From NCBI RefSeq assembly GCF_900580675.1, contig NZ_UTBG01000001.1:310001-374000 (forward strand): a DNA stretch of 64,000 bases, given 5' to 3'. Positions within the stretch are counted from its first letter, which is position 1, and each line of letters opens with the position of its first letter. Under the pieces are notes generated by a model that saw only the letters and a program-made list of their open reading frames with translations, was not told the DNA's origin and did not search any database. The position numbers and the translations under genes were made by a program. Of this stretch, positions 7,482-15,747 are shown in pieces. The DNA is from Pseudomonas viridiflava. Its GTDB lineage: Bacteria; Pseudomonadota; Gammaproteobacteria; Pseudomonadales; Pseudomonadaceae.

Positions 7482-10127
7482 TCAGCAGTCCAGTGGGTTG
7501 CGTTTTTCCGGGTTGATCCCGAACTTGACGATAGCGTCCGCTACCACCTTGGGTTCGATCTCACCACGGTCAGCCAAGGCTTCCAGGGCTGCCAACACCA
7601 CGAAGTGACGGTCAACTTCGAAGAAGTGACGCAGCTTCTTGCGGCTGTCACTGCGGCCGAAACCGTCGGTGCCCAGGACTTTGAATTCCTTGGACGGGAC
7701 CCACTGGCGAATCTGTTCAGCAAACAGCTTCATGTAGTCGGTAGAGGCAATGACTGGACCCTTACGGCCGGCCAGGCACTCTTCGACGTAGCTCAGCGCA
7801 GGCTTCTGGCCTGGGTGCAGGCGGTTGTTGCGCTCGACGGCCAGGCCGTCGCGACGCAGTTCGTTGAAGCTGGTAACGCTCCACACGTCAGCGCCGACGT
7901 TGAACTCGTCACGCAGGATCTTCGCCGCTTCACGCACTTCACGCAGGATGGTGCCGGAGCCCATCAGCTGCACGTGGTGCGCCGCTTCCTTGGTGTCTTC
8001 TTCGAGCAGGTACATGCCCTTGATGATGCCTTCCTCGACACCGGCCGGCATGGCTGGCTGCTGGTAGGACTCGTTCATCACGGTGATGTAGTAGAAAACG
8101 TCCTGCTGCTCTTCGGTCATCTTCTTCATGCCGTCCTGGATGATCACCGCCAGCTCATAGCCGTAGGTTGGATCAAAGGTGCGGCAGTTCGGGATGGTGG
8201 CAGCCAGGATGTGGCTGTGACCGTCTTCGTGTTGCAGGCCTTCGCCGTTCAGCGTGGTCCGGCCGGCGGTACCGCCGATCAGGAAACCACGGGTACGGCT
8301 GTCGCCTGCTGCCCACGCCAGGTCGCCGATACGCTGGAAACCGAACATCGAGTAGAAGATGTAGAACGGCAGCATCGGCTGGTTGTGGCTGGAGTACGAA
8401 GTACCGGCAGCGATGAAGGAGCTCATGGCGCCCGCTTCGTTGATGCCTTCTTCGAGGATCTGGCCTTTCTTGTCTTCCTTGTAGAACATCACCTGGTCTT
8501 TATCGACTGGCTCGTAGAGCTGGCCGACGGAGGAGTAGATGCCCAACTGACGGAACATGCCTTCCATACCGAAGGTACGGGCTTCGTCCGGGATGATCGG
8601 GACGATGCGCGAACCGATTTCCTTGTCCTTGACCAACTGCGCGAGGATCCGCACGAAGGCCATGGTGGTGGAGATTTCACGGTCGCCCGAGCCGTCCAGG
8701 ATAGCCTTGAGGGTATCGAGTGGCGGTGTAGGAATGTCGAAGGACTTGGCGCGGCGCTGTGGCACGAAACCGCCCAGGGCAGTGCGACGCTCGCTGAGGT
8801 AGCGGGCTTCGGCGCTGTTTGGCTCCGGCTTGAAGAACGGCAGGTTCTCCAGCTCTTCGTCCTTGACCGGGATGTCGAAGCGGTCGCGGAACAGCTTCAG
8901 GCTTTCAACATCAACCTTCTTGGTGTTGTGCGCAGTGTTTTTCGCTTCGCCGGCACCGGTGCCATAACCCTTGATGGTCTTGGCCAGGATGACGGTAGGT
9001 TGTTCTTTGTGGTTGACCGCTTCGTGGTACGCCGCGTAGACCTTGTACGGGTCGTGGCCGCCACGGTTGAGCTTCCAGATCTCGTCGTCGGACAGGTCTG
9101 CAACCATTGCCTTGAGTTCAGGCGTGTTGAAGAAGTGTTCACGCACGAACGCGCCGTCTTTGGCTTTGTAGTTCTGGTACTCGCCGTCAATGACTTCGTC
9201 CATGCGACGTTGCAGGATGCCGTCGACGTCCTTGGCCAGCAGTGGGTCCCAGAAGCGGCCCCAGATGACTTTGGTCACGTTCCAGTGAGCGCCGCGGAAC
9301 ACACCTTCGAGTTCCTGGATGATCTTGCCGTTGCCGCGAACCGGGCCGTCGAGGCGCTGCAGGTTGCAGTTGATGACGAAGATCAGGTTGTCCAGCTTCT
9401 CGCGGCCGGCCAGGGAGATGGCGCCGAGGGATTCCGGCTCGTCGCACTCGCCGTCGCCCAGGAAGCACCAGACTTTCTGCTTGCCTTCCGGGATGAAGCC
9501 GCGTGCTTCCAGGTACTTCATGAAGCGGGCCTGGTAGATCGCCTGGATCGGGCCCAAGCCCATGGATACAGTCGGGAACTGCCAGAAATCAGGCATCAGC
9601 CAAGGGTGCGGATAGGACGAGAGGCCCTGGCCGTCGACTTCCTGGCGGAAGTTGTTCATCTGGTCTTCGGTGATGCGGCCTTCCATGAACGCACGGGCGT
9701 AAACGCCTGGCGAGGTGTGGCCCTGGAAGTAGATCAGGTCGCCGCCGTGTTCGTCGGTCGGGGCCTGGAAGAAGTAGTTGAAGCCGATGTCATACAGGGT
9801 TGCGCTGGAAGCGAAGCTGGAGATGTGACCGCCCAGGTCCGAATCTTTCAAGTTCGTGCGCATTACCATCGCCATGGCGTTCCAGCGTACCAGCGAGCGA
9901 ATGCGGCGTTCCATGAACAGGTCGCCAGGCATGCGTGCTTCGTGGGTAACGGGGATGGTGTTGCGGTATGGCGTAGTGATGGCGTAAGGCAGTTGCGAGC
10001 CGCTGCGGGTCGCGAGTTCGCCCATACGGGTCATCAGGTAGTGAGCACGGTCTTCGCCTTCTTTGTCGAGAACCGATTCCAGGGCGTCCAGCCATTCCTG
10101 GGTTTCGACGGGATCGAGGTCTTGCAT
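7482..10127 (-). CDS. aceE: Pyruvate dehydrogenase E1 component AceE (homodimeric type)
   Basis: This 881-residue thiamine-diphosphate enzyme decarboxylates pyruvate and acetylates the lipoyl groups of AceF. The ThDP motif GDGECDEPES...INCN lies roughly at residues 230-262. The frame stays open upstream to an ATG at 10202 (906 aa). I chose the ATG at 10127 because it has a good SD (TGGAG, 7 bases upstream) and begins MQDLDPVETQEW like the remembered Pseudomonas proteins. The upstream ATG has no clear SD. It is the first gene of the aceE-aceF operon, and the region ahead of it carries a promoter with palindromic operator-like sites. Confidence 0.96.
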   Translation of the reverse strand: MQDLDPVETQEWLDALESVLDKEGEDRAHYLMTRMGELATRSGSQLPYAITTPYRNTIPVTHEARMPGDLFMERRIRSLVRWNAMAMVMRTNLKDSDLGGHISSFASSATLYDIGFNYFFQAPTDEHGGDLIYFQGHTSPGVYARAFMEGRITEDQMNNFRQEVDGQGLSSYPHPWLMPDFWQFPTVSMGLGPIQAIYQARFMKYLEARGFIPEGKQKVWCFLGDGECDEPESLGAISLAGREKLDNLIFVINCNLQRLDGPVRGNGKIIQELEGVFRGAHWNVTKVIWGRFWDPLLAKDVDGILQRRMDEVIDGEYQNYKAKDGAFVREHFFNTPELKAMVADLSDDEIWKLNRGGHDPYKVYAAYHEAVNHKEQPTVILAKTIKGYGTGAGEAKNTAHNTKKVDVESLKLFRDRFDIPVKDEELENLPFFKPEPNSAEARYLSERRTALGGFVPQRRAKSFDIPTPPLDTLKAILDGSGDREISTTMAFVRILAQLVKDKEIGSRIVPIIPDEARTFGMEGMFRQLGIYSSVGQLYEPVDKDQVMFYKEDKKGQILEEGINEAGAMSSFIAAGTSYSSHNQPMLPFYIFYSMFGFQRIGDLAWAAGDSRTRGFLIGGTAGRTTLNGEGLQHEDGHSHILAATIPNCRTFDPTYGYELAVIIQDGMKKMTEEQQDVFYYITVMNESYQQPAMPAGVEEGIIKGMYLLEEDTKEAAHHVQLMGSGTILREVREAAKILRDEFNVGADVWSVTSFNELRRDGLAVERNNRLHPGQKPALSYVEECLAGRKGPVIASTDYMKLFAEQIRQWVPSKEFKVLGTDGFGRSDSRKKLRHFFEVDRHFVVLAALEALADRGEIEPKVVADAIVKFGINPEKRNPLDC

Positions 10128-10215
10128 GGCTTGCTCCAGGGCGGAAAGGCTACCAGAATCGGTTGCCTGAAGTTTGCGACTGGCCTTGTGGGCAGACGAC
10201 ATAAATTCTTGGATG

Positions 10216-10233
10216 GCCGAAGTTTGCTTCGGC
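10216..10233 (-). promoter_or_regulatory. Hairpin in the aceE 5' leader
   Basis: GCCGAAG (10216-10222) pairs perfectly with CTTCGGC (10227-10233) around a 4-base loop. It lies in the transcript leader predicted from the promoter at 10280-10307, about 90 bases before the chosen aceE start. Role unknown; it could affect mRNA stability or accessibility. Confidence 0.45.
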
Positions 10234-10237
10234 GTCC

Positions 10238-10252
10238 TGTAGTTTTACTACA
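10238..10252. promoter_or_regulatory. Palindromic operator-like site, aceE downstream copy
   Basis: TGTAGT-TTT-ACTACA is a perfect 6-3-6 palindrome. It lies about 28 bases after the inferred aceE transcription start. A near-identical site is centred 52 bases away, about five DNA turns. A GntR-family pyruvate or lactate regulator would be a reasonable guess, but the regulator is not identified. Confidence 0.6.
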
Positions 10253-10279
10253 AATCGTCGGCCATTTCAGCCTTTCGAA

Positions 10280-10307
10280 TGTATATACGAGTAGTAAAAC
10301 TACACAA
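10280..10307 (-). promoter_or_regulatory. aceE: Candidate sigma-70 promoter for aceE-aceF
   Basis: On the minus strand, TTGTGT (10307-10302) and TATACA (10285-10280) are separated by 16 bases, giving a reasonable sigma-70 promoter. A palindromic operator-like site fills most of the spacer and part of the -35 box, which would allow direct repression. Confidence 0.5.
10290..10304. promoter_or_regulatory. Palindromic operator-like site, aceE promoter copy
   Basis: AGTAGTAAAACTACA matches the site at 10238-10252 in inverted orientation at 14 of 15 positions, with half-sites GTAGT/ACTAC. It sits between the inferred -35 and -10 of the aceE promoter, the expected place for a repressor. Confidence 0.6.
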
Positions 10308-10510
10308 GACTGAGCGGATTACTCGGTCTGGCTGGTGAGCATAATCGTTATTGTTGATCATTTGCGAACAAGAAAAGGTAGAAGTTTAATGTTGCCTGCC
10401 AAAATTATTTATTTTTCAGCTATTTCTAACCTTTGTTCGACAGTCCTTCACCGAACGTGGTTCTTGCCTTCACAGCAACACGCTATTTACGTGCCGATCA
10501 AGGATAGACC
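10308..10510. other. AT-rich divergent region before glnE
   Basis: This is the remainder of the ~380-base gap between the divergent aceE and glnE starts. Bases ~10340-10440 are clearly more AT-rich than the flanking genes and should hold the glnE promoter. I could not choose a convincing -35/-10 pair by eye. No gene is seen. Confidence 0.5.
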
Positions 10511-13450
10511 ATGAGCCTTCCAACGCTGGCCGAATTACCCGCCATTCTCTTGCCTTACGCCAGCCGGGCCGAGCAGTCATTTCGTGACGCCGTGGCCGCG
10601 CTGGACGACGATCATGGCCTTTCTGCGTGGTCGCCGCAACGGTGGGCCGACTTCCGCCGCGTGTGCGCCGCCAGTGATTTCGTGATTGAACAGAGTGTTC
10701 GTGACCCTTTGATGTTGCTTGAACTGGTGGCCTGGGGCGAGCTGGACCGCGGCTTTGCGCCGGGCGAGCTGTGTGGGCAGATTGCTGGCGCAGTGCAACA
10801 AGCCGAAACAGAAGATGAACTGGGCCGCGTGCTGCGTCGCCAGCGTACGCGCCAGCAAGTGCGCATCATCTGGCGCGACCTGACCCGTCAGGCCGACCTG
10901 GTGCAAACCTGTCGCGACCTCTCCGACATGGCCGACGCCAGCATCGACCAGGCCTACCAGTGGCTGTACCAGCGCCATTGCGTGCAGTTCGGCACGCCGA
11001 CCGGCCGGCGCAGCGGCGAGCCCCAGCACATGGTGATCCTCGGCATGGGCAAGCTCGGCGCGGTGGAGCTAAACCTGTCGTCGGACATCGACCTGATTTT
11101 CGCCTACCCCGAAGGCGGCGAAACGGTCGGCGTGAAGCGCTCCCTGGATAACCAGGAGTTCTTTATTCGCCTTGGTCAAAAATTGATCAAGGCCCTCGAC
11201 CCGATGACCGTTGACGGTTTTGTATTCCGTGTCGACATGCGCCTGCGCCCCTACGGTTCGGCCGGCGCGCTGGTGCTCAGCTTTAATGCGCTGGAACAGT
11301 ACTACCAGGACCAGGGCCGCGACTGGGAACGCTACGCCATGATCAAGGCACGTGTGGTGGCGGGCGACCAAGTGGCCGGCGCGCAACTGCTGGACATGCT
11401 GCGGCCGTTTGTCTACCGGCGTTACCTGGACTTCTCGGCGATCGAAGCGCTGCGCACCATGAAGCAGCTGATCCAGCAGGAAGTGCGGCGCAAGGGCATG
11501 GCCGAGAACATCAAGCTGGGCTCTGGCGGCATCCGCGAAGTGGAATTTATCGCCCAGGCGTTTCAGTTGATCCACGGTGGCCGCGACCTCAGCCTGCAAC
11601 AGCGCCCGCTGTTGAAAGTGCTCGGCACCCTGGAAGGCCAGGGCTACCTGCCGCCAGCGGTGATTGCCGAGTTGCGCAATGGCTATGAATTCCTGCGCTA
11701 CACCGAGCATGCGATCCAGGCGATTGCCGACCGCCAGACACAAATGCTCCCGGACAGCCCGGAAGACCAGGCGCGCATTGCCTTTATGCTTGGTTTCGCC
11801 GACTGGGCCGCGTTCCATGAGCGCCTGATGTACTGGCGTGGGCGCGTGGACTGGCACTTCCGTCAGGTCATTGCTGACCCGGATGAAGAGGAAGGCGAAG
11901 AAAGCGAGCTGGTCGTCGGCGGGGAATGGCTGCCGTTGTGGGAAGAGTCCCAGGACGAAGACGCCGCCTGTCGCCAGCTCAATGAAGGTGGTTTCAGCGA
12001 TGCGCCCAAGGCCCTCAAGGCCCTGGCTGGCCTGCGCGGCAGCCCGCAACTGCGCGCCATGCAGCGCCTCGGTCGCGAACGCCTGGATGCGTTTATCCCG
12101 CGTCTGCTGGCCCAGGCCGTCGAGCACGCCAACCCGGACCTGGTGCTGGAGCGCGTCTTGCCGCTGGTCGAAGCCGTCGCGCGGCGTTCCGCTTATCTGG
12201 TACTGCTCACGGAAAACCCCGACGCGCTGCGGCGCCTGCTGACCCTGTGCGCCGCCAGCCCGTGGATCGCTGAACAGATCACGCGCTTCCCATTGTTGCT
12301 CGACGAGTTGCTCAACGAAGGTCGCCTGTTCAAGCCGCCTTTGGCCCCTGAACTCGCCGCCGAGCTACGCGAGCGCCTGACGCGTATTCCCGAGGATGAC
12401 CTTGAGCAGCAGATGGAAGCCCTGCGCCACTTCAAACTGGCGCACCGCCTGCGTGTGGCAGCCTCGGAAATCGCCGGCAGCCTGCCGTTGATGAAAGTCA
12501 GCGACTACCTGACCTGGCTCGCCGAAGCCATCCTCGAACAAGTGCTCGCCCTGGCCTGGCGCCAGACCGTGGCGCGCCATGGCTCGCCGCAACGGGTCGA
12601 CGGCACACTGTGCGATCCTGGGTTCATCATTGTCGGTTATGGCAAAGTCGGCGGGATCGAATTGGGGCATGGTTCCGACCTGGACCTGGTGTTTATCCAC
12701 GACGGCGACCCGCAGGCCGAGACCGACGGCGCCAAGCCGATCGATGGCGCGCAGTTCTTCACGCGTCTGGGCCAGCGGATCATTCACCTGCTGACCACCC
12801 AGACCAACTCCGGCCAGCTGTATGAGGTTGATATGCGCCTGCGACCGTCCGGCGCGTCCGGGCTGTTGGTCAGCTCGTTGGGGGCGTTTGACCGCTATCA
12901 ACAAAATGAAGCCTGGACCTGGGAACATCAGGCTTTGATTCGCGCGCGGGTGCTGGTGGGCAGCCAGGATGTCGGCCAGGCGTTCGAGCAGGTGCGGGCT
13001 AAAGTGTTGGGGCGTGAACGCGACCTGGCGAAGCTGCGCCAGGAGGTCAGCGAGATGCGCGCCAAGATGCGGGACAACCTCGGCACCCGCAGCACGGCGG
13101 CCGGCACCGGCGCCAATGCCTTCGAGGCCACGGCGCTGTTCGACCTCAAGCAGGACGCCGGAGGTATCGTGGACATTGAATTTATGGTGCAATACGCGGC
13201 TTTGGCGTGGTCTGCGCAACATCCATCGTTGCTGCGCTACACCGACAATATCCGCATTCTGGAAGGCCTGGAGCAGGTGGGGTTGATGCCCGCCGCCGAT
13301 GCCCATCTGCTGCGCGAGGTGTATAAGGCCTACCGTTCCGCTGCGCACCGCCAGGCCTTGCAAAACGAGGCCGGCACGGTCGCCGGGGATCAGTTCGCCG
13401 ACGAACGGCGCCAGGTGATGCGAATCTGGAATGAGCTGGGTTTAAGCTGA
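10511..13450 (+). CDS. glnE: Bifunctional glutamine synthetase adenylyltransferase/deadenylase GlnE
   Basis: This 979-residue enzyme adds or removes AMP on glutamine synthetase in response to PII and glutamine. It shows the duplicated nucleotidyltransferase architecture. The N-terminal unit has LGMGKLGAVELN..SDIDLIF (from ~177), and the C-terminal unit has VGYGKVGGIELG..SDLDLVF (from ~711). Each keeps the paired Asp residues for metal. The length is usual for Pseudomonas. AAGGA lies 6-10 bases before the ATG. In P. aeruginosa, from memory, ilvE follows glnE; here a palindrome, a strong hairpin and waaF follow directly. Confidence 0.97.
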   Translation: MSLPTLAELPAILLPYASRAEQSFRDAVAALDDDHGLSAWSPQRWADFRRVCAASDFVIEQSVRDPLMLLELVAWGELDRGFAPGELCGQIAGAVQQAETEDELGRVLRRQRTRQQVRIIWRDLTRQADLVQTCRDLSDMADASIDQAYQWLYQRHCVQFGTPTGRRSGEPQHMVILGMGKLGAVELNLSSDIDLIFAYPEGGETVGVKRSLDNQEFFIRLGQKLIKALDPMTVDGFVFRVDMRLRPYGSAGALVLSFNALEQYYQDQGRDWERYAMIKARVVAGDQVAGAQLLDMLRPFVYRRYLDFSAIEALRTMKQLIQQEVRRKGMAENIKLGSGGIREVEFIAQAFQLIHGGRDLSLQQRPLLKVLGTLEGQGYLPPAVIAELRNGYEFLRYTEHAIQAIADRQTQMLPDSPEDQARIAFMLGFADWAAFHERLMYWRGRVDWHFRQVIADPDEEEGEESELVVGGEWLPLWEESQDEDAACRQLNEGGFSDAPKALKALAGLRGSPQLRAMQRLGRERLDAFIPRLLAQAVEHANPDLVLERVLPLVEAVARRSAYLVLLTENPDALRRLLTLCAASPWIAEQITRFPLLLDELLNEGRLFKPPLAPELAAELRERLTRIPEDDLEQQMEALRHFKLAHRLRVAASEIAGSLPLMKVSDYLTWLAEAILEQVLALAWRQTVARHGSPQRVDGTLCDPGFIIVGYGKVGGIELGHGSDLDLVFIHDGDPQAETDGAKPIDGAQFFTRLGQRIIHLLTTQTNSGQLYEVDMRLRPSGASGLLVSSLGAFDRYQQNEAWTWEHQALIRARVLVGSQDVGQAFEQVRAKVLGRERDLAKLRQEVSEMRAKMRDNLGTRSTAAGTGANAFEATALFDLKQDAGGIVDIEFMVQYAALAWSAQHPSLLRYTDNIRILEGLEQVGLMPAADAHLLREVYKAYRSAAHRQALQNEAGTVAGDQFADERRQVMRIWNELGLS

Positions 13451-13490
13451 TTAATTGAGTGGCTCCAATTTAATGTGGAAATCGGCCTTA

Positions 13491-13577
13491 TGTGGGAGCC
13501 GGGCTTGCCCGCGATGCAGGCGCCTCGGTACTTCAGTCATACCGAAGCGATACCATCGCAGGCAAGCCAGCTCCCAC
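13491..13577. repeat. Paired extragenic palindrome (REPIN-like), GCCGGGC variant, imperfect arms
   Basis: The left arm (13491-13517, core GTGGGAGCCGGGCTTGCCCG) and right arm (~13553-13577) are inverted copies with a few mismatches. It lies between glnE and waaF. The same variant appears at 50523-50595. Confidence 0.8.
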
Positions 13578-13602
13578 AAAAAGCGCGATCTACAATCATT
13601 GT

Positions 13603-13634
13603 CGATGCGGGGAGGCATAAGCCTCCCCGCATCG
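13603..13634 (+). terminator. Perfect 14-bp hairpin between glnE and waaF
   Basis: Bases 13603-13616 and 13621-13634 are exact reverse complements around the loop ATAA. The stem is GC-rich, and the following GTTTGT is only a poor T tract. It could end the glnE transcript or act as a structured leader. It finishes 14 bases before the waaF ATG, so if transcribed with waaF it sits immediately before the SD. Confidence 0.6.
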
Positions 13635-13648
13635 TTTGTGGAAACTAC

Positions 13649-14683
13649 ATGAATATTCTGATCGTTGGGCCCAGTTGGGTCGGTGACATGGTGATGGCGC
13701 AGACGCTGTTTCAGTGCCTGAAACAGCGTCATCCCGACTGCCAAATCGACGTGCTCGCCCCCGAGTGGAGCCGGCCGATTCTTGAGCGTATGCCCGAAGT
13801 GCGCGCGGCCTTGAGCTTTCCGCTCGGCCATGGCGCACTGGAACTGGCGACCCGCCGCCGCATCGGCAAGTCCCTGGCCGGCCAGTACGACCAGGCGATC
13901 CTGTTGCCCAACTCGCTGAAATCGGCGCTGGTGCCGTACTTTGCCGGCATCCCCAAGCGCACCGGCTGGCGCGGCGAGTTTCGCTACGTACTGCTCAATG
14001 ACGTGCGCACCCTCGACAAGGCGCGCTACCCGCTGATGATCGAACGCTTCATGGCCCTGGCCTACGAACCCGGTGCCGAGCTGCCCACACCGTACCCGCG
14101 CCCAAGCCTGCAGATCGACCCGGTAAGCCGCGACGCGGCCCTGGCCAAATTCGGCCTGCAACTGGATCGCCCGGTGTTGGCGCTGTGCCCCGGCGCGGAG
14201 TTTGGCGAGTCCAAGCGCTGGCCGTCGGAGCATTACGCCAAGGTTGCCGAGACCAAGATCCGCGAAGGCTGGCAGGTGTGGTTGTTCGGCTCGAAGAAGG
14301 ATCACCCGGTGGGCGAAGACATTCGCCAGCGCCTGATTCCCGGCCTGCGCGAGGAGGCGGTGAACCTCAGTGGCGACACCTCGCTCGCCGAGGCTATTGA
14401 CCTGCTGTCCTGCGCCGATTCGGTGGTGTCCAACGACTCCGGGTTGATGCACGTGGCCGCCGCGCTGAACCGCCCGCTGGTGGCGGTGTATGGCTCGACC
14501 TCCCCAGGCTTTACCCCGCCATTGGCCGACAAGGTCGAGGTGGTACGCCTGGGCCTGGAGTGCAGCCCGTGTTTTGAGCGCACCTGCCGTTTCGGCCATT
14601 ACAACTGCATGCGCCAGTTGCTGCCGCAGCCAGTGAACGAAGCCTTGCAGCGGTTGCAGGGCACTGCGGTCGAGGTCAGATAG
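13649..14683 (+). CDS. waaF: ADP-heptose:LPS heptosyltransferase II WaaF
   Basis: This 344-residue GT9 glycosyltransferase adds the second L,D-heptose to the LPS inner core. It begins MNILIVGPSWVGDMVMAQ, typical of the family, and has the ADP-heptose-site motif NDSGLMHVAAAL...YGSTSP in its C-terminal half. The frame is open upstream to 13475, but that part overlaps the palindrome and hairpin. The ATG at 13649 gives the family length. It is the first gene of the waaF-waaC-waaG-waaP run, followed by waaC after two bases. Confidence 0.96.
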   Translation: MNILIVGPSWVGDMVMAQTLFQCLKQRHPDCQIDVLAPEWSRPILERMPEVRAALSFPLGHGALELATRRRIGKSLAGQYDQAILLPNSLKSALVPYFAGIPKRTGWRGEFRYVLLNDVRTLDKARYPLMIERFMALAYEPGAELPTPYPRPSLQIDPVSRDAALAKFGLQLDRPVLALCPGAEFGESKRWPSEHYAKVAETKIREGWQVWLFGSKKDHPVGEDIRQRLIPGLREEAVNLSGDTSLAEAIDLLSCADSVVSNDSGLMHVAAALNRPLVAVYGSTSPGFTPPLADKVEVVRLGLECSPCFERTCRFGHYNCMRQLLPQPVNEALQRLQGTAVEVR

Positions 14684-14685
14684 TT

Positions 14686-15747
14686 TTGCGCGTCCTGGTA
14701 ATCAAGACCTCATCCCTGGGCGACGTGATCCACGCCTTGCCGGCACTCACCGACGCAGCGCGGGCGATCCCCGGCATTCGCTTTGACTGGGTGGTGGAAG
14801 AAGGCTTTGCCGAAATCCCCACCTGGCACCCGGCGGTGGACAAGGTGATCCCGGTGGCGATTCGTCGCTGGCGCAAAAACCTCTGGCAAACCCTCAAGAG
14901 TGGCGAGTGGCGGCGCTTCAAGCAGCGTGTGCAGTCGACCAAATATGACTTGGTGATCGACGCCCAGGGCCTGCTGAAAAGCGCCTGGCTGACACGCTAC
15001 GTGCGCGCCCCGGTTGCCGGCTTCGATAAACACTCGGCCCGCGAACCGATCGCTGCGCGCTTCTACTCGCGGCGCCTGGCCGTGGCCCGTGGGCAGCACG
15101 CGGTGGAGCGTTTGCGCCAGCTGTTCGCCGTGGCCCTCGGCTATGACTTGCCCAAAGGCCTGGGCGACTACGGCCTGAGCACTGAAAAGCTGCTCGGCCT
15201 GCCGCCGAAAAAACCCTTTGTGCTGCTGCTGCACGGCACCACCTGGGACACCAAGCACTGGCCCGAAGCCTACTGGCGCGAGCTGGCCGAACGCATGGGG
15301 CGCCTGGGGGTGGACGTGAAACTGCCGTGGGGCAACCCTGCCGAAAAAGCCCGCGCCGAGCGCCTGGCCCAGGGCCTGCAAAACGCCGAAGTGCTGCCCA
15401 AGCTCAACCTGGCCGGCGTGGCCCGCGTGCTGGCTGGCGCGCGCGCCTGTGTGGCGGTGGACACTGGCCTTGGCCACTTGGCCGCCGCCTTGGACGTGCC
15501 GACCATTTCCCTGTTCGGCCCGACCAACCCCGGCCTGACCGGCGCCTACGGCAAGGGCCAGATCCACTTGGCCAGCGACTGGCCGTGTGCGCCGTGCCTG
15601 CAAAAACACTGTACCTATCAACCGACGGCCGACGACCTGCGTCGGTTCGACATCACGCGCGAGTCGCCCCTGTGCTTCACGCGCCTGAACCCTGAGCGTG
15701 TGGCAAGCCGGCTGAGCACGTTGTTACTGGCTGAGGAGCTGCACTGA
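14686..15747 (+). CDS. waaC: LPS heptosyltransferase I WaaC
   Basis: This 353-residue GT9 enzyme adds the first heptose to Kdo2-lipid A. The N-terminus MRVLVIKTSSLGDVIHALPA and the motif VDTGLGHLAAAL...FGPTNP are characteristic. The start is TTG, two bases after the waaF stop, with GAGG just upstream inside waaF. No ATG fits the family N-terminus. Its TGA overlaps the waaG ATG by one base. Confidence 0.95.
   Translation: MRVLVIKTSSLGDVIHALPALTDAARAIPGIRFDWVVEEGFAEIPTWHPAVDKVIPVAIRRWRKNLWQTLKSGEWRRFKQRVQSTKYDLVIDAQGLLKSAWLTRYVRAPVAGFDKHSAREPIAARFYSRRLAVARGQHAVERLRQLFAVALGYDLPKGLGDYGLSTEKLLGLPPKKPFVLLLHGTTWDTKHWPEAYWRELAERMGRLGVDVKLPWGNPAEKARAERLAQGLQNAEVLPKLNLAGVARVLAGARACVAVDTGLGHLAAALDVPTISLFGPTNPGLTGAYGKGQIHLASDWPCAPCLQKHCTYQPTADDLRRFDITRESPLCFTRLNPERVASRLSTLLLAEELH

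Noticed and set aside
7482..7508. Possible frameshift or truncation at the aceE C-terminus
   Set aside because: The protein ends PEKRNPLDC as remembered for other Pseudomonas AceE; the end is intact.
5662..7608. 648-residue open frame opposite aceF
   Set aside because: Antisense to aceF. The Ser/Gly/Arg-rich runs are the reverse of the Ala/Pro linkers.
7605..10313. 902-residue open frame on the plus strand opposite aceE
   Set aside because: It is fully antisense to a certain pyruvate dehydrogenase gene. The long frame follows from strong GC3 codon bias; its translation shows no domain and is Val/His/Gln/Arg-rich like other shadows.
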